Part shown: positions 48,309 to 60,495 of the stretch, piece after piece
Layout: the number at the start of each line of letters is the position of its first letter
How positions within the stretch are numbered: position 1 is the first letter of the stretch
Source: Sabellastarte sp. h YS-2021
Lineage: Eukaryota; Annelida; Polychaeta; Sabellida; Sabellidae
NCBI GenBank assembly: GCA_964017235.1
Contig: OZ024939.1
Span: 43,688,241 to 43,752,240, forward strand
Direction: 5' to 3'
Length of the DNA stretch: 64,000 nucleotides
Made by a program: the position numbers and the translations under genes
Notes under the pieces: generated by a model
Told to the model about the DNA's origin: nothing
What the model saw: the letters and a program-made list of their open reading frames with translations, nothing else
Databases searched by the model: none

Positions 48309-50485
48309 GTGAGTTGGTCATGAATGTTTGTCAGGAAACTACCTGACTACCGAACACTTCCAACTTTCCTTCCAACTTTCCCTCAGTACAAAGGTTTACA
48401 AATTTTACAAATCTGTTTATTGAATTATAATTTCCCTATAACGGAAGCAACAAAAACATATTTATTGCTGATATAACCCTGTAATAATTAGGGTGACAGT
48501 GTGATAATTTTGTTTGAATAACTGAAAGTTAAAAACTCAAAATGGGTAATTCAGTATAAAACAGTAGGAAATTGTGGTATTCATAAAAATATACTTATAA
48601 AATTAAATATTTAAATAAAAGAAATTTAGATAATAATGATTCTACTGTATTTACAAACTCCACTTCTTGTTCAAAGATGGGATTCCAATTTACGAGGGTG
48701 TGCCAGTAGTATACATAAACCACCCCATGAAATTTCATGATGATAGAGGGGTAATACATTTTATCCAGTCTGAGCCATTCCAAAGATTATGTCTTGAACC
48801 TTGAGGCAAGCTGACATCAAAGAAGGGCCAACAACAGACTAGGACAAATCAACTGGAAAAGTGGGCTGGTGGCCCCGGAATATGAAGTTAGTTCTCTTTG
48901 CTTAATGAGAGAGTGATGCACTTTGAAAAGAAATACTCCGCATATCATTGTATTAAGATGTGTCCTCCTGGCATGTAAAACATGGAACTGGTGACTGGAA
49001 CAAAAATTAAAGGTATTTCAATCACTAAGACCTTATGATTCTCAACATAACTGAGGCTTTGCCAACTGCTTAATAGCAATACAAGAAAAGTACTTGTGGA
49101 AAAATAGCATAGTAATAGAAACAATAGAAATAAATAAAGAAATGAAATAAAGAAGTAGATCTGGAACATGAGGCTTAGGTTAAGCAAATCTTAGGAAAAT
49201 TGGATTTCTGAACTTCAGTTATCTAACAGGCAAGTGAAAATGGGTGAAGTGTGAAATCGGATTATTATGGAAGGAAAAAAAAATCAGGCATCCTTTAACG
49301 AATGAGATGTGCTGTACTACAGTAGTGTTGATGTTAGAGGGACCACTCAAATGTCACCCAGTGAATAGGGGAAACTTTCCTGAACAAGACTGTACTAGAA
49401 ACTAAAACCCAGGTCAAGGTGAACAGTTGAACATTTCTACAAATAAAAAAATGGCCAAATTCTTGTCCCGAGGGCACATTAGTGACAATTTAAGTGCAAA
49501 AATGTATAATTCTGTTGCAGTAATGTTTCAACATTTTGTTTCCCATTCTTTAATTTTATGTGATGGTGTCAGTGACAAAACTAATATGGCGTTGTGATTA
49601 AATTTTTGCCTTTTATGTGATAGCTAACTGCCAGAGTAGACTTATACATTTCTAGCTACACTAATATGCAGGTACACTAGTATGCATAAAAACGGAACTT
49701 TTCACCAGTCAACAAAGCCTAGTTACATAATGCACTGCCCTCAATGTGGTGTTAAGTTTTCTTTGTTGTTGTCTACATGGATAATAAACAATACCATAAT
49801 ACAAGATATTTTTACACATCTTCTTGGCACTAAAGATAGATGCAAAAATAAACAGTAAAACCTGTTTATAATCTAAGCAAAATAATAGCTAAAAATTTGT
49901 TTTCTTCGGGATTACAACTGCTTTTACCATTTAACTAATTATATGTAACACACATTTCTTATGTAATATAATAAAAGGTAACACCTTACAAAGCCCTTCA
50001 CCTCCCCACCCCCTTACTAAAATAAGCAAAAAAAAAAAAAATGCACACACAATAAGAATACTGAACTGACCAATAACTGTAAATATTGAAGTGTGTCAAG
50101 AAACTCAGGGCATACAGTGACAAAAACAACCCAAAAGTCAATGGCCAATTTTCATATGCTAAAATAACTCCTGCCATAGGATTTTTCGAAGACACTTTTT
50201 TCCAAGTATGTCGGTCATGAAATAAGATCAAATGACCACACAAATTAACCTTGAAAAGATAACTCTGTTATTGCGGGGGCTTTAATCAGTTTGATCATAC
50301 TCAGTGACTTGCACACAGTGCATGTCATGAGCCTGATTCTCAAACCCACAACCACTGATGTGACAGTTGAGTGACTGCATGACTGACTGTACATGTTAAC
50401 AGCCATTGATCAAATTTCTTAGTGCAATGCAAACCTGCATTATTTTAATTATTAGCACTGTTCATATACTTTGAATAGATACCAT
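48309..50485. other. AT-rich, presumed intron
   Basis: No supported exon. A poly-A run lies near 50029-50041 and a tRNA-like SINE relic may lie near 50280-50400 on the minus strand (B box GTGGGTTTGAGAATC). Confidence 0.3.
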
Positions 50486-51074
50486 CCAGTAAACATAGCA
50501 AATGTTTTTAAACGTTTAGTAAATGTATAAACGTTTTTAAAACCAAATATAAACCTAAATATTGACAATTATTCAATATTATGGGTTTATAAACGTTTCA
50601 GCAACATTAGTTTGGTTTATAAACGTTTAATAAATGTTTTTAAACGTTTACAAAGAGTGAAGAATATCTTAACCTCGCTTTCATTCTGGATGATGATATC
50701 AGCACAGCCATTTTGAGAGAAACTGGAGAAATATTTCTGTTACTATATCTTGCTGTATCACTGTTGTTTGAAGCCATCATTAAATTTAAGTGGAGATATA
50801 AAAGTACAATATATCATAGAATGCACTGTACAAGGTTAAATTGATGTAAACAGGGAAATTATTCATAAAATGAAATTTGTTTACATTCTCCCTTGAATCA
50901 TACTGGATACTTGAACGTTTATAAACATTTATGTATAAAAGTTTATAAATGTTTATGTTTAAATGTTTATAAATGTTTATAGGCAAACATTTAGGAGCCC
51001 ATCATTTTAAACCTTAAATAAACCGTTCATAGTTAGGTCTATAAACGTTTATAAACATTTGTAATGTTTACTGG
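50486..51074. mobile_element. Inverted-repeat element filled with TAAACGTTTATAAAC words
   Basis: CCAGTAAACATAGCAAATG on the left pairs with CATTTGTAATGTTTACTGG on the right. The subterminal 150 bp on each side carry many copies of TTAAACGTTTA, TATAAACGTTT and TTTATAAATGTTTA, which are self-complementary. No clear target duplication and no coding capacity. Confidence 0.65.
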
Positions 51075-52017
51075 GCAGGCATAGTGATTCTAAAATACAA
51101 CTTGCTATTACAGTATGTAATCACTGAGGACACAGGGAGATCATTTGCATGACAACCTATGCCCCCCTCACCCACTTTCACTTCAAACAGGAAATGAACA
51201 GGACTAAGTGGCTTCAATGAATCTCCCCAAATAGAAACACTTACGGACACTTTAACTCAACACGGCATTACAACAGCAAGTCCTTGACTTTATTAGTTCC
51301 AAGAATAAAGCATAAATTTGTGCTGAAAAGTCTTAATGTCTTTCCTTTCCCACAAGAGGCATTCTTCAGGTTCATTAAAGGCATGTGTTGGTTTTTTTCC
51401 AGATATCTCAAGTGTAGTTTAAATGAAATTTTGAACAGGCTGACAGTATTCCCCATTATAAGTGTCCTTGCTTGTCCTAATTAAAATCATAATTAAACTG
51501 ACAGGGTATTTGAAGAGCATTAAATATTTGAAATATAACATAGTTCGAATTACTGACTCTGTCAATTAAATGCCTGGTGAGAAACTCCTGGATAGCATTT
51601 TTCCAATTTTTTAAAATTGTCTCATTTTAAATTGGTGCATATAATCTCCAAATTAAGTTTTGAGGGAATATTCAAGTCAAAATGTTTTTGTTCGGAGCAA
51701 ATTTTTCACAAAAGACACTGAACTAGAGGCAGAGAATGAGATTTACTCTGTGAATTTAATCAGCTGTTCATTCTCAACTTTGTGGCAAACTTCATTACAT
51801 TTCTTCAGGATTTCAGTTTCTTCTATTTATACCAGTGATGATGAACTGGCAAATTGCCACCTTTAGCAAGGGATTCAGTAAGTCACATTCAAGTTGTTTT
51901 TCTAAAAATGGGTAGAAATCTCCTCTCAAAAATATCTGAGAATCAAAATGGGCTAGAATGCTTAATGTTACCTATACAATGAAATGGAAGGTAACACAGT
52001 ACTTTGGACTTTCTTGA

Positions 52018-52247
52018 TTTATTTATTTGGAGTTTTACGTCGCTTTCAACACTGTACAGGTCATATCATGACGGGTAGTTGGAAGGGCAAAGGAAACCAG
52101 TACATACAGTTCGTTAGGGTTCTGTACTGTAAACTGCCGACCAACGGCAAGCAACTACCAGCTTTCCCACTTGAGGCTATGACAAGGATCGAACCCCGGC
52201 CTCAGAGGTGGGAGGCGAGAGTGTTACCACTCTGCCACCGTGGCCCC
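52018..52247 (-). repeat. Young tRNA-derived SINE with exact 14-bp target duplication
   Basis: Same family and orientation as 19767-20008. TTGGACTTTCTTGA is duplicated exactly at 52004-52017 and 52248-52261. A box TGGCAGAGTGGTAACACTC, B box GGGTTCGATCC, tail GACGTAAAACTCC plus AAAT repeats on the minus strand. Confidence 0.9.
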
Positions 52248-52261
52248 TTGGACTTTCTTGA

Positions 52262-53324
52262 AGAAGTTACTGTAAATTACCCTAATTTGAAATGCAAAGC
52301 TGACACAAATTTTTGGATTGCAATTTCACCGTTATGGCAACTGGTTCCAATGAACTTTCAAAGTAATTAACACATGAGCAACAGTTTGGAATAATATATT
52401 GCTTCCACATTTAAAAAGTATCAAAATGTACATATAAATTTTCCATAAATGACACCTTATTGAATGTAGCAAGAACATGTTTATCCCACATGTTCATAAA
52501 ATGCTTACTCCAGTGGTACAGAAATGATTTATTTCAGAATTCTTTAACACTGAAACACACATTATGGTGAGACCTTTGCAGCAATTTGTACTCTCCAAGT
52601 GCATGGTTTAACTAAATTGACATCAGGAATCATATTCTAGCTCAAACAGGCTGTCTGAATTTTGGGACAAGCTGTCTTGCAGATAAATACTTAATGGTTG
52701 TGGAAAAAGTTATTGTCACTTAGATGAAATATGCAGATGAAATATCAATGAAACTTGTCCCCATACTGAATATTGCCGGAAATTTAGGGTAGCCAGTTTA
52801 TGGAGAGTATAACCAGGAGACTAATTTAAATCTGTCTGGTGTTGGTTGACTTGAGAGTTCTGTGGAATCTTAATAACAATAACAAATCTCTGGAAATTCT
52901 CTGACATTGATGAGAAAATATGCCAGACACTTTATACCCTGACAACAACTGCACTTATTAGGTCAGCCAGGTCACTGTTGTCTGGACAGAGCGGGATATT
53001 GTTTCATTCTATAAATATTGGTCGTCTGACTAATGCAAAGTTTTATGGCATTATTTTTATGCAGGGAAATTACACTATAAACTGATCCTTATGAGTGGGC
53101 GATAAAAAGAATATCAATGATGGGCATGTTGTCATCAGCAATATAGAATGACACTTAGAAGCTCTAAAAACTTAATTAATCTGCAGCTCAAGCCTCACAA
53201 CTTGTCTCTCCCAATAATTTTTATTATGGTTTCAATTGTATCTTACTTCAATATGATTTGAATAGTTTGAGCCTGGTGGTGTTTTTAACAAACACTATGT
53301 AAATCATACTGTCATGACATAGTT
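52262..53324. other. AT-rich spacer, nothing recognised
   Basis: No supported exon, repeat or element. Confidence 0.3.
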
Positions 53325-53455
53325 GTATGGGTTGCGGAAAGCAGTGGACACTAATTAGTCAAGACCTATACTGGCATTCAGAAAGCAACTTGCACCTTAA
53401 GACCAAGGCTGGGACTTGAAAGCACTACCTCGGAGACAGGAACCAGGTATTTTAC
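53325..53455 (-). repeat. Old SINE copy
   Basis: On the minus strand an A-box-like ACTAGGTAAAATACC, a B-box-like GCTTTCAAGTCCCAGC and a body ending CCACTGCTTTCCGCAACCC and GTCATGACA follow the family order. Diverged. Confidence 0.4.
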
Positions 53456-53479
53456 CTAGTATACTACCAAGCCAAGTTG

Positions 53480-53633
53480 AAGGTCCTCAGTGGCCTAGTG
53501 GTTAGCAAGTTTGGCATCTAATCATAGGCTGTCACCTCTGTGGGTTCGAGTCCCACAAGTGGCAATTCTGAGGACCTGTCCCAATATGACCCTGGCTGTT
53601 GAACGGGACGTAAAACCCCAACTTTGACCTTTG
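53480..53633 (+). repeat. Young SINE of a second family with exact 14-bp target duplication
   Basis: The 154-bp element starts AAGGTCCTCAGTGGCCTAGT (A box TGGCCTAGTGGTTAGCAAG) and has a B box GGGTTCGAGTCCC. It ends in GGGACGTAAAACCCCAACTT and a TTTGACC tail. ACCAAGCCAAGTTG is duplicated exactly at 53466-53479 and 53634-53647. The tRNA head differs from the 19767/52018/61492 family, but the GACGTAAAACCCC end is shared. Confidence 0.9.
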
Positions 53634-54159
53634 ACCAAGCCAAGTTGGAACTGGATCTTGGGTCCTTTCTCACAGAAGAAAATGAAGAATATTATCACAG
53701 TGTAAAATTCGGTAGTTTTAGGAGTTTCATAAATTTTAAGGTTACCCCCTACTTTTACAGTTAAAATGTGTAGTTTGTAAATGTTGTTCTTTGAATTATT
53801 TTTTCTTTGTAGTTTGTGTTCATTTCATATTGCTTGTAACTTTATGTCTTTCATGATGTAATACCTATTGTAAAACATCTGTCATTATGTCCTGTATGTC
53901 CCTTTTGATTTTGTATCCTCCTGTTATCTGTCATCTGGAATCAGAGATATCCAGTTGTTGTATAAGGCCTATGGTATCTGCAGGAGGTTATTATTGATGA
54001 GTTTATTTGAAGTTGTGGGAATGACTGTGTGATTGTGTAATGATGTAATTTATGTTCTTGTGATGTCTTGCTTTATAAATGGTTATTGTTCTTTTCTGTC
54101 ATGTCATTGGTCACTCATTTTATTATCTAGTGTTTTGTATTGTCTCATGTTTCTGTAAT

Positions 54160-54420
54160 ATGATTGGCCAATCCATGAATTATTGTATTTTGCATTATTA
54201 TATTTTACTATAAATTGTGGGGTGAATCTCAAACAAGGTCAGAATTGAATTTCAGAGAAGGAAAATGAGAAGTGAAATTGAGACTGAGAAATCTAAATGA
54301 GAATTGAAACTGAGAACAAACTAGAGATAATAGAAATGAGAATTGAATAAAGAAATTAAATAGAGATTGAGACAGTTAAAATATGACAATAAATTAGAGT
54401 AACTTGTGAAAATTGGAAAG
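54160..54420 (+). promoter_or_regulatory. CCAAT/TATA-like words followed by purine-rich strand
   Basis: TGATTGGCCAATCC, then TACTATAAATTGTGGGGTGA, then a GA-rich stretch of loose repeats (GAAATTGAGACTGAGAA and similar) to about 54375. The order recalls a promoter or a solo LTR, but I could not find matching LTR ends or a target duplication. Confidence 0.25.
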
Positions 54421-54654
54421 GCAGTTATGATAAATAAATAATAGACAGTTTGATATTTGTGATTTTAACATTACATTGTATTACATCTGGATTATATGAA
54501 CAGACATTAATCTGCAGGGTGATTAAGTTTTATATGATATTTGATTGTGTTTATGTTATTTGTTTATAATTGTGTTACACCCCAAAAAGTAAAGGAACAA
54601 TAAAAAGATATAAAGAGGAAATAAATGAACTTTTTTTAGTGACTTAAATCACAC

Positions 54655-54817
54655 CTAAAATTAACAGTGTGATAATATTCGCAATGACCACTGAAGGGAA
54701 TTTCAATTCTAACTTCTTGAAAGAAGTATTTGCCATTGGATCTTGTTGCTGCATTGGAGTAAAAAGGCAACAAACCACTGTGGAAATGATTCATGAGTAA
54801 CTGCAGATTAAAGTGCC
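54655..54817 (-). CDS. Candidate internal exon, unknown gene
   Basis: Minus-strand acceptor ATAGTTTGTCAG and donor TTTTAG then GTGTGA enclose an open frame, HFNLQLLMNHFHSGLLPFY, SNAATRSNGKYFFQEVRIEI and PFSGHCEYYHTVNF. Entry takes two bases and exit is phase 2. Composition is varied and coding-like. No family is recognised. Confidence 0.45.
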
Positions 54818-54819
54818 CT

Positions 54820-56080
54820 GACAAACTATAGTGCTGTGTATTTCTCCATCAGAAAGCTGCCCATTCGGATATGAACTATGATGGATATTAACTAACATGA
54901 AAGCAATGCTTAAACCAGAAATATTTCAAACATTTCAGATCACATACTGCAGGCCTGATATTCAAGGTCTACCCCTTTTCCACCTGCCCTGCCAACTCCC
55001 ATGTTAACTCAGTCAATTGATTAGCAGAAAGCCCCAGGAGCTGTCCAAATGGTCCTATTGTGTGTCCCGCTGACCACTTGTAATGGTTTTTATTACTCCC
55101 GGGGACCTTGTGGGGTCCAGTTCCATCTACACTGCCATGACACCAGTATATACAGATGCCTTAACACCAGTGATATTTACAGCCAAAAATACTCCAGTAA
55201 TCACAGACTGCTCAACAGACAAAATGGGTTTTTGGTACACACTAAAACTCAAACTTGCACAAGTTTATTAACTCATTAAGTAATTTTATATATTGACTCT
55301 ATGACAGTGAAATAAATTGCTTACTTTTAGCAAATGGTACACATCAATATGTTTATACATTTAAAAAATATTGCTGATAAGCAAAATTGTTTATGACTGT
55401 GATGGAAATATTATCTGTAGATTTGGTGAGAAGTACAATTTTCTTTCATTACGGTCAGAAGAGGGAGACCATCTCGATCAAGTTAAATCAGTGCAGTGTG
55501 TTGTGGACTAAATACATCTTTCACTGATAATTCACAAAGTTGCATGAGGATAATGTAACCAATTAGATATTCCTGGGTATTTTTGTTTCTGAAATGGCAA
55601 ATATTATCAAAGTAAAAAAATTCCTTAATTATAACATAAACAATATTATTCTGTGACGAAAGTTGATTTTCTCAGAAAAATAAAGATCCCTCTCAGACAT
55701 TGAGAGGCCTATGAGTCACTTACACACCTCTTTACTTACTCTTACTTATACAAACTTTACAACAAATATAACTCAATAATAAATTTGTAACAATAAATAT
55801 TATATATTTTTATCATATACACATGTGATGATAATAATAATAATACAGTTGCAACAAGTAGTTCTTTTTGTATTTCAATATATCCTCCTGGTTTCTGTGA
55901 AGGTTTTTGTTAAATATCATTAGGATGCCAATGATTCCTCAGACAAAATTCCATTTAAAGATGTTTGATTGTAGCCAAGTAATTTATCTCAATGAGTAAA
56001 CCACAACCTTAGTAAAAATACGATATGTCTATTTTAGAATGTGTTTTGGGAAGTTGCACATTTTTTATCATCATTTTCCC
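54820..56080. other. AT-rich spacer
   Basis: A small ATAATAATAAT tract lies near 55828-55842. Two overlapping plus-strand open frames at 55049-55279 have no splice support. Confidence 0.3.
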
Positions 56081-56082
56081 AG

Positions 56083-56222
56083 GATGTCCTGACAGAATTG
56101 ACAATGCATTCATTAAGCATAATGTTATTAATTTGGCAAGGTCAAAGACAAAGGGATGTAAAAAGGATGAGGAAATTGGCAGCAGAGACTCAATGGAGGC
56201 TACCTTGGCTCCAATCAAATGA
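56083..56222 (+). CDS. Candidate terminal exon, unknown gene
   Basis: A very good acceptor (TATCATCATTTTCCCAG) is followed, with two leading bases, by CPDRIDNAFIKHNVINLARS then KTKGCKKDEEIGSRDSMEAT and LAPIK, ending in TGA. An alternative frame stays open to a GTAAAG donor near 56249. The charged, Lys/Glu-rich frame looks more like a C terminus. It may end the plus-strand gene that starts at 48261, which is inference only. The large satellite begins about 150 bp downstream. Confidence 0.45.
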
Positions 56223-56368
56223 GGGGCATTCATTAATCTGTTCTCTCTGGTAAAGTCATTGCTAACAGCATGTAACCTTCAATCATACTGCAATTATCAT
56301 CCCAGCTTTTATTTTGCAAATATTTAACATTACAATCAACTTTAATCTGACTCACTGTTTAGTATATT

Positions 56369-57858
56369 TTGTACAGCCTCTACACTAAATAGTATAGCCT
56401 TTACACTGTCTTTTGTACAGTATTCACACTGTCTAATGTACAGCATTTACAATGTCTATTGTACAGCCTTTACACTATCTATTGTACAGACTCTATAGAG
56501 ACTTTGTACAGCCTCTATACTATGTATTCTAAGTCTTTACATTGTCCATTTTACATCCTCTACAATGTCCACTGTACATCCTCTACAGTGTAAACTGTAC
56601 AGGCTGTACACTGTCCACTGTACAGCGTCTACACTGCCCACTGTACATCCTATACAGTGTCCACTGTACATCCTCTACAATGTCCACTGTACATCCTACA
56701 CAGTGTCCACTGTACAGCCTCTACATTGTCAACTGTACAGCCTCTACACTGTCCACTGTACAGCCTCTACACTGTCTACTGTACAGCCTCTATACTGTCC
56801 AATGTACATCCTCTACAATGTCCACTGTACATCCTATACAGTGTCCACTGTACATCCTCTACAATGTGCACTGTACAGCCTCTACACTGTCCACAATACA
56901 GCCTCTACACTGTCTACTGTACAGCCTCTACACTGTCCACTGGACAACATCTACACTGTCTTCAGTACTGCCTCTGCACTGTCCACTGTACAGTCTCTAC
57001 ACTGTCCACTGTACAGCCTCTACACTGTCTACAGTACAGCCTCTGCACTGTCCACTGTACAGCCTCTATACTGTCTACAGTACAGCCTCTACACTGTCTA
57101 CAGTACAGCCTCTGCACTGTCCACTGTACAGCCTCTACACTGTCTACAGTACAGCCTCTGCACTGTCCACTGTACAGCCTCTATACTGTCCACTGTACAG
57201 CCTCTACATTGTCCACTGTACAGCCTCTACACTGTCCACTGTACAGCCTCTATACTGTCCACTGTACAGCCTCTACATTGTCCACTGTACAGCCTCTACA
57301 CTGTCTACTGTACAGCCTCTACACTGCCTACAGTACAGCCTCTGCACTGTCCACTGTACAGCCTCTACACTGCCTACAGTACAGCCTCTGCACTGTCCAC
57401 TGTACAGTCTCTACACTATCCACTGTACAGCCTCTACACTGTCTACAGCCTCTACACTGTACTGTACAGCCTCAAAACTGTCCACAGTACAGCCTCTACA
57501 CTGTCTACAGTACAGCCTCTACACTGTCCAATGTACAGCCTCTACACTGTCTACTGTACAGCCTCTACACTGTCTACTGTACAGCCTCAAAACTGTCCAC
57601 AGTACAGCCTCTACACTGTCCAATGTACAGCCTCTACACTGTCTACAGTACAGCCTCTACACTGTCCAATGTACAGCCTCTACACTGTCTACTGTACAGC
57701 CTCTACACTGTCTACTGTACAGCCTCTACACTGTCCACAATACAGACTCTACGCTGTCTACTGTACAGCCTCAATACTGTCCAATGTACAGCCTCCACAC
57801 TATATTGTACAGCCTCTACACTGTCTTTGTACAGCCTTTACAATGTTCATTGTACAGC
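56369..57858 (+). repeat. 23-bp satellite/minisatellite array, about 64 units
   Basis: The unit is GTACAGCCTCTACACTGTCCACT (with TCTACT, TCTACA and TCCAAT variants). CTGTACAG inside most units is an 8-bp palindrome. The edges are degraded and the centre is homogenised, with some units recurring as dimers or trimers (46 or 69 bp). All three plus frames are open for over 420 codons because no unit carries a stop; the period of 23 makes every frame read the same 23-residue repeat (CPLYSLYTVHCTASTLSTV...). This is best read as non-coding. Confidence 0.95.
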
Positions 57859-58015
57859 TAAACATTTAAACATTTCCAGACATGTATATAACAAACCTAT
57901 TTGTCAAATTGCATGCAAATAAGTGAAGTGGTTTTTATGTTATCATCCAAACAAGCAGACATATTAAAAACATGTTTTGGTCCTTCAGTTTAGTAGAACT
58001 ATCCCAACATCATGT

Positions 58016-58093
58016 TCAGAAATTTTTTCCAGGGCTACTGCATACACATGCTACATCTGAAGAGAATCCACCAAGTAGTTCCTCAGCTATAGC
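58016..58093 (-). CDS. Candidate terminal exon of a minus-strand gene
   Basis: The acceptor CTCCACATTTTCTTCAG is excellent. It is followed by 25 codons, AIAEELLGGFSSDVACVCSS then PGKNF, and TGA at 58016-58018, entry phase 0. It chains in phase with the exon at 58422-58472. The 23-bp satellite starts about 160 bp further downstream. Confidence 0.55.
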   Translation of the reverse strand, partial: AIAEELLGGFSSDVACVCSSPGKNF

Positions 58094-58421
58094 CTGAAGA
58101 AAATGTGGAGTCAGCAACCCCTTCCTTGTGAATTTTCTCCTGTATACAAACAACCTGTTTCTAAATCCCTACAGTGTTTTTCTTTCATTTACTTGTTCTG
58201 TTACAGTTAAAATGCCGTCACCAATCTCTTAAAATGGCACAGCGGGTCATCCTATTTTATCAAAGAAACTGCAAAGATGGGACATACTTCACACAAAATT
58301 TACACTGATTTGGGTCACAAGTTAAAACTGCAAACAATTCTATTAAATACTTCTGTTGTGTTATGTTATGGCTTCTGTGAAACTGACTTCAGCAAGGTAT
58401 TTGTTTATGAAGGTTTATCAC

Positions 58422-58472
58422 TTCTCCAAACAGTTCAGATCTCACTTTCTGGATTAACATGGCACGCACCAA
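58422..58472 (-). CDS. Candidate internal exon of the same gene
   Basis: A strong acceptor (ATTTTCTTGCCTCAG) and a GAA then GTGATA donor enclose exactly 17 codons, LVRAMLIQKVRSELFGE, a likely amphipathic helix. Phase 0 on both sides joins it to AIAEELLGG. Another frame from the same acceptor (GACHVNPE to a GTGAGA donor) would chain with the upstream exon's alternative reading. Confidence 0.5.
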
Positions 58473-58902
58473 CTGAGGCAAGAAAATAGTCAAAGTGGAT
58501 GAGTTTGTCCATTTTTTCCTAATTTCAAGTTGTTACATCACTATGAAAATGGAGACCAATAGAATGTATCCCATACACAGGTCAAATGTGAATACTGTTT
58601 TGCATTGCTGCATTCCTAAAACATCTGGAATCCCTAGAAATATGAGCCTCAATGCATCAAACCAACACATTTGAGACACAACAATTTACATAATTTTAGA
58701 ATATCACAATATTCACAAGCAGCTACACTGGGTTATCAAAAAGGGTAAATAGGAATTTAAATTTGAGTCACGATCAATGAAAAGAAGAAATAAAACATAA
58801 ATAGGCAACCTGTGGTTTCCATTAGTGATTCATCGGAGGACATGTCACCTTCTCACTGTGATATTTTCCAAATTTCCAAATCTGCAGCTCAGCTTTAAAT
58901 AC

Positions 58903-58941
58903 CTGCTTCAGAACACATTCTCTCCCACAACATCCCATCAC
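58903..58941 (-). CDS. Candidate 39-nt internal exon of the same gene
   Basis: Acceptor GACCTTTGTGCAG and donor CAG then GTATTT. Read with two leading bases it gives DGMLWERMCSEA and accepts the phase-1 exit of the exon at 60652-60750 (A plus GT, Ser). Read in phase 0 it gives VMGCCGRECVLKQ and chains with the 58422 exon instead. Only one can be right. Confidence 0.4.
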
Positions 58942-59207
58942 CTGCACAAAGGTCAAACGTAGATTTTTACATCACTTTAACCCCTGTAGTTATCTTCACG
59001 CAGGTCTGCAGTATCTGCCACATATTTTTATACGTTGGATTCTCAGATATGAGAACCAATGATTACTTGCAAAATCACTGGGCCACTGAAAAATCTTCAA
59101 CATCATTTGTGCATTTCAAATTATGCCTTTTATGAACACAATTCTTGTTCATTGGTGTAAGAAAATAGTAACAGTGTGAAAAACACCATATGCATTACTG
59201 TTGATAC

Positions 59208-60090
59208 GGGGATCATAAAAAACCCCACCATAAAAAACACCACCATAAAAAAACCCACTGTTTTTGGATAAACCTTTAAAAAACCCACCCTTAAAATTGA
59301 CGGGCTTAAAAAACCCACTTTTCATAATTTAATGTCGGCTTCTTTAGAATTACTTTGTCTTCCAGACAAGCGGTTATGTCTCATTTTACATTGTTTTATA
59401 TAAAATAAAAAATAATCTGAAAATGTATTTTGTAATAATTGTGGAGTTTTTCAAATTTTACCATGGCTTGAAAAATCATTATAACTGGGATGATGTCATT
59501 AAAAAAGGTAAATATTTTTGTTGCATTATTTGAAATTTAAAAAACTCAATTTAAAACTTAGATTTAAATCTAAGATTTCACTGAGAAGCCACATACACTG
59601 TCCATATACCTAGTCTCAGTTGTTTGTCTTTGTAATCCACTATTTCCAGTTATTCTATTGAAGGATTAAACATAGCATTATGAATGTTTGTTCTTCACAA
59701 GAAACTACATACCGGTACATTGGTCATATAGCAAGACTCAATTGTTTATCTTAGCAATCCACTATTTTCAGTTATTCTATTGAAGGATTAAACATGGAAG
59801 GGCTTCCCATTGACCAGCACATGCAACATAAGGTTTGTCTGTTTAATTATATTCACTATTGAATCACCTGTGAAATAATACTAAGAAACAATATACAATA
59901 TACTTACTTTCTCTGATGAAATCCAAAGAATCCATCAATGTATTGTATCGTCTCCTAAAATGATCAATTCTGTTAAAGTGGGTTTTTTTATGTCCCCAGA
60001 AATTTTTAGGGTGGGTTTTTTTATGGATTGTCCAAAATCAGTGGGGTTTTCAATGGTGGTGTTTTTTATGGTGGTTTTTTTATGTAAATC
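59208..60090. mobile_element. 883-bp element with long tandem-word inverted repeats, 8-bp flanking repeat
   Basis: Terminal inverted regions of about 120 bp are built from repeated CATAAAAAACCCACC-like words (left 59211-59328, right 59955-60087) that pair in order. The exact 8-bp direct repeat GTTGATAC flanks it at 59200-59207 and 60091-60098. The interior holds two diverged copies about 124 bp apart of a unit with AGTTATTCTATTGAAGGATT (59650 and 59773). No transposase. It lies in the presumed intron between exons 60652 and 58941. Confidence 0.75.
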
Positions 60091-60372
60091 GTTGATACCA
60101 GTATACAAACATCTGAAGGAAAATGAATTATTATCTGTGGAAGCAGAAGCATCACGTTGAGTATTATAAAAACCAAACAAACAAAAAATAGAAACTCCCA
60201 CACACTGGACCACTGGAGATTAAGATTGTGAATGATGAATTTGCATGATTTTTTTTTTCTGAAACAAAACATCTATCACTAAAAATTCTTTAATCCAAAC
60301 TTTCAATTTATGCAGTTTTTTTTTCAAAACTGTTCCAAGATAACAATTTCCTTTATTTTCATGTAAAGTTGT

Positions 60373-60495
60373 GTTTTTACATTGCTTTCAACTATTAAGG
60401 TCACATGAGGACATTCCCTCATGAGCTTGATTGGAACCCACAACCACAGACATAACAGGTAGGTCAATAAATGCAAAACTTGTTTACCACCCACA
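60373..60495 (-). repeat. Old SINE copy
   Basis: On the minus strand the A-box-like GTGGGTGGTAAACAAG and B-box-like GTGGGTTCCAATCAAG are followed by CTCATGTGACCTTAATAGTT and TGAAAGCAATGTAAAAACA, matching the 3' end of the young family. Confidence 0.55.

Noticed and set aside
53700-54590. Solo LTR
   Set aside because: CCAAT and TATA words are present, but I could not find TG...CA ends with a matching target duplication.
56542-57922. Three overlapping plus-strand open frames of over 420 codons
   Set aside because: They are by-products of a stop-free 23-bp satellite: the same repeat peptide appears in every frame, with no domain or splice support.
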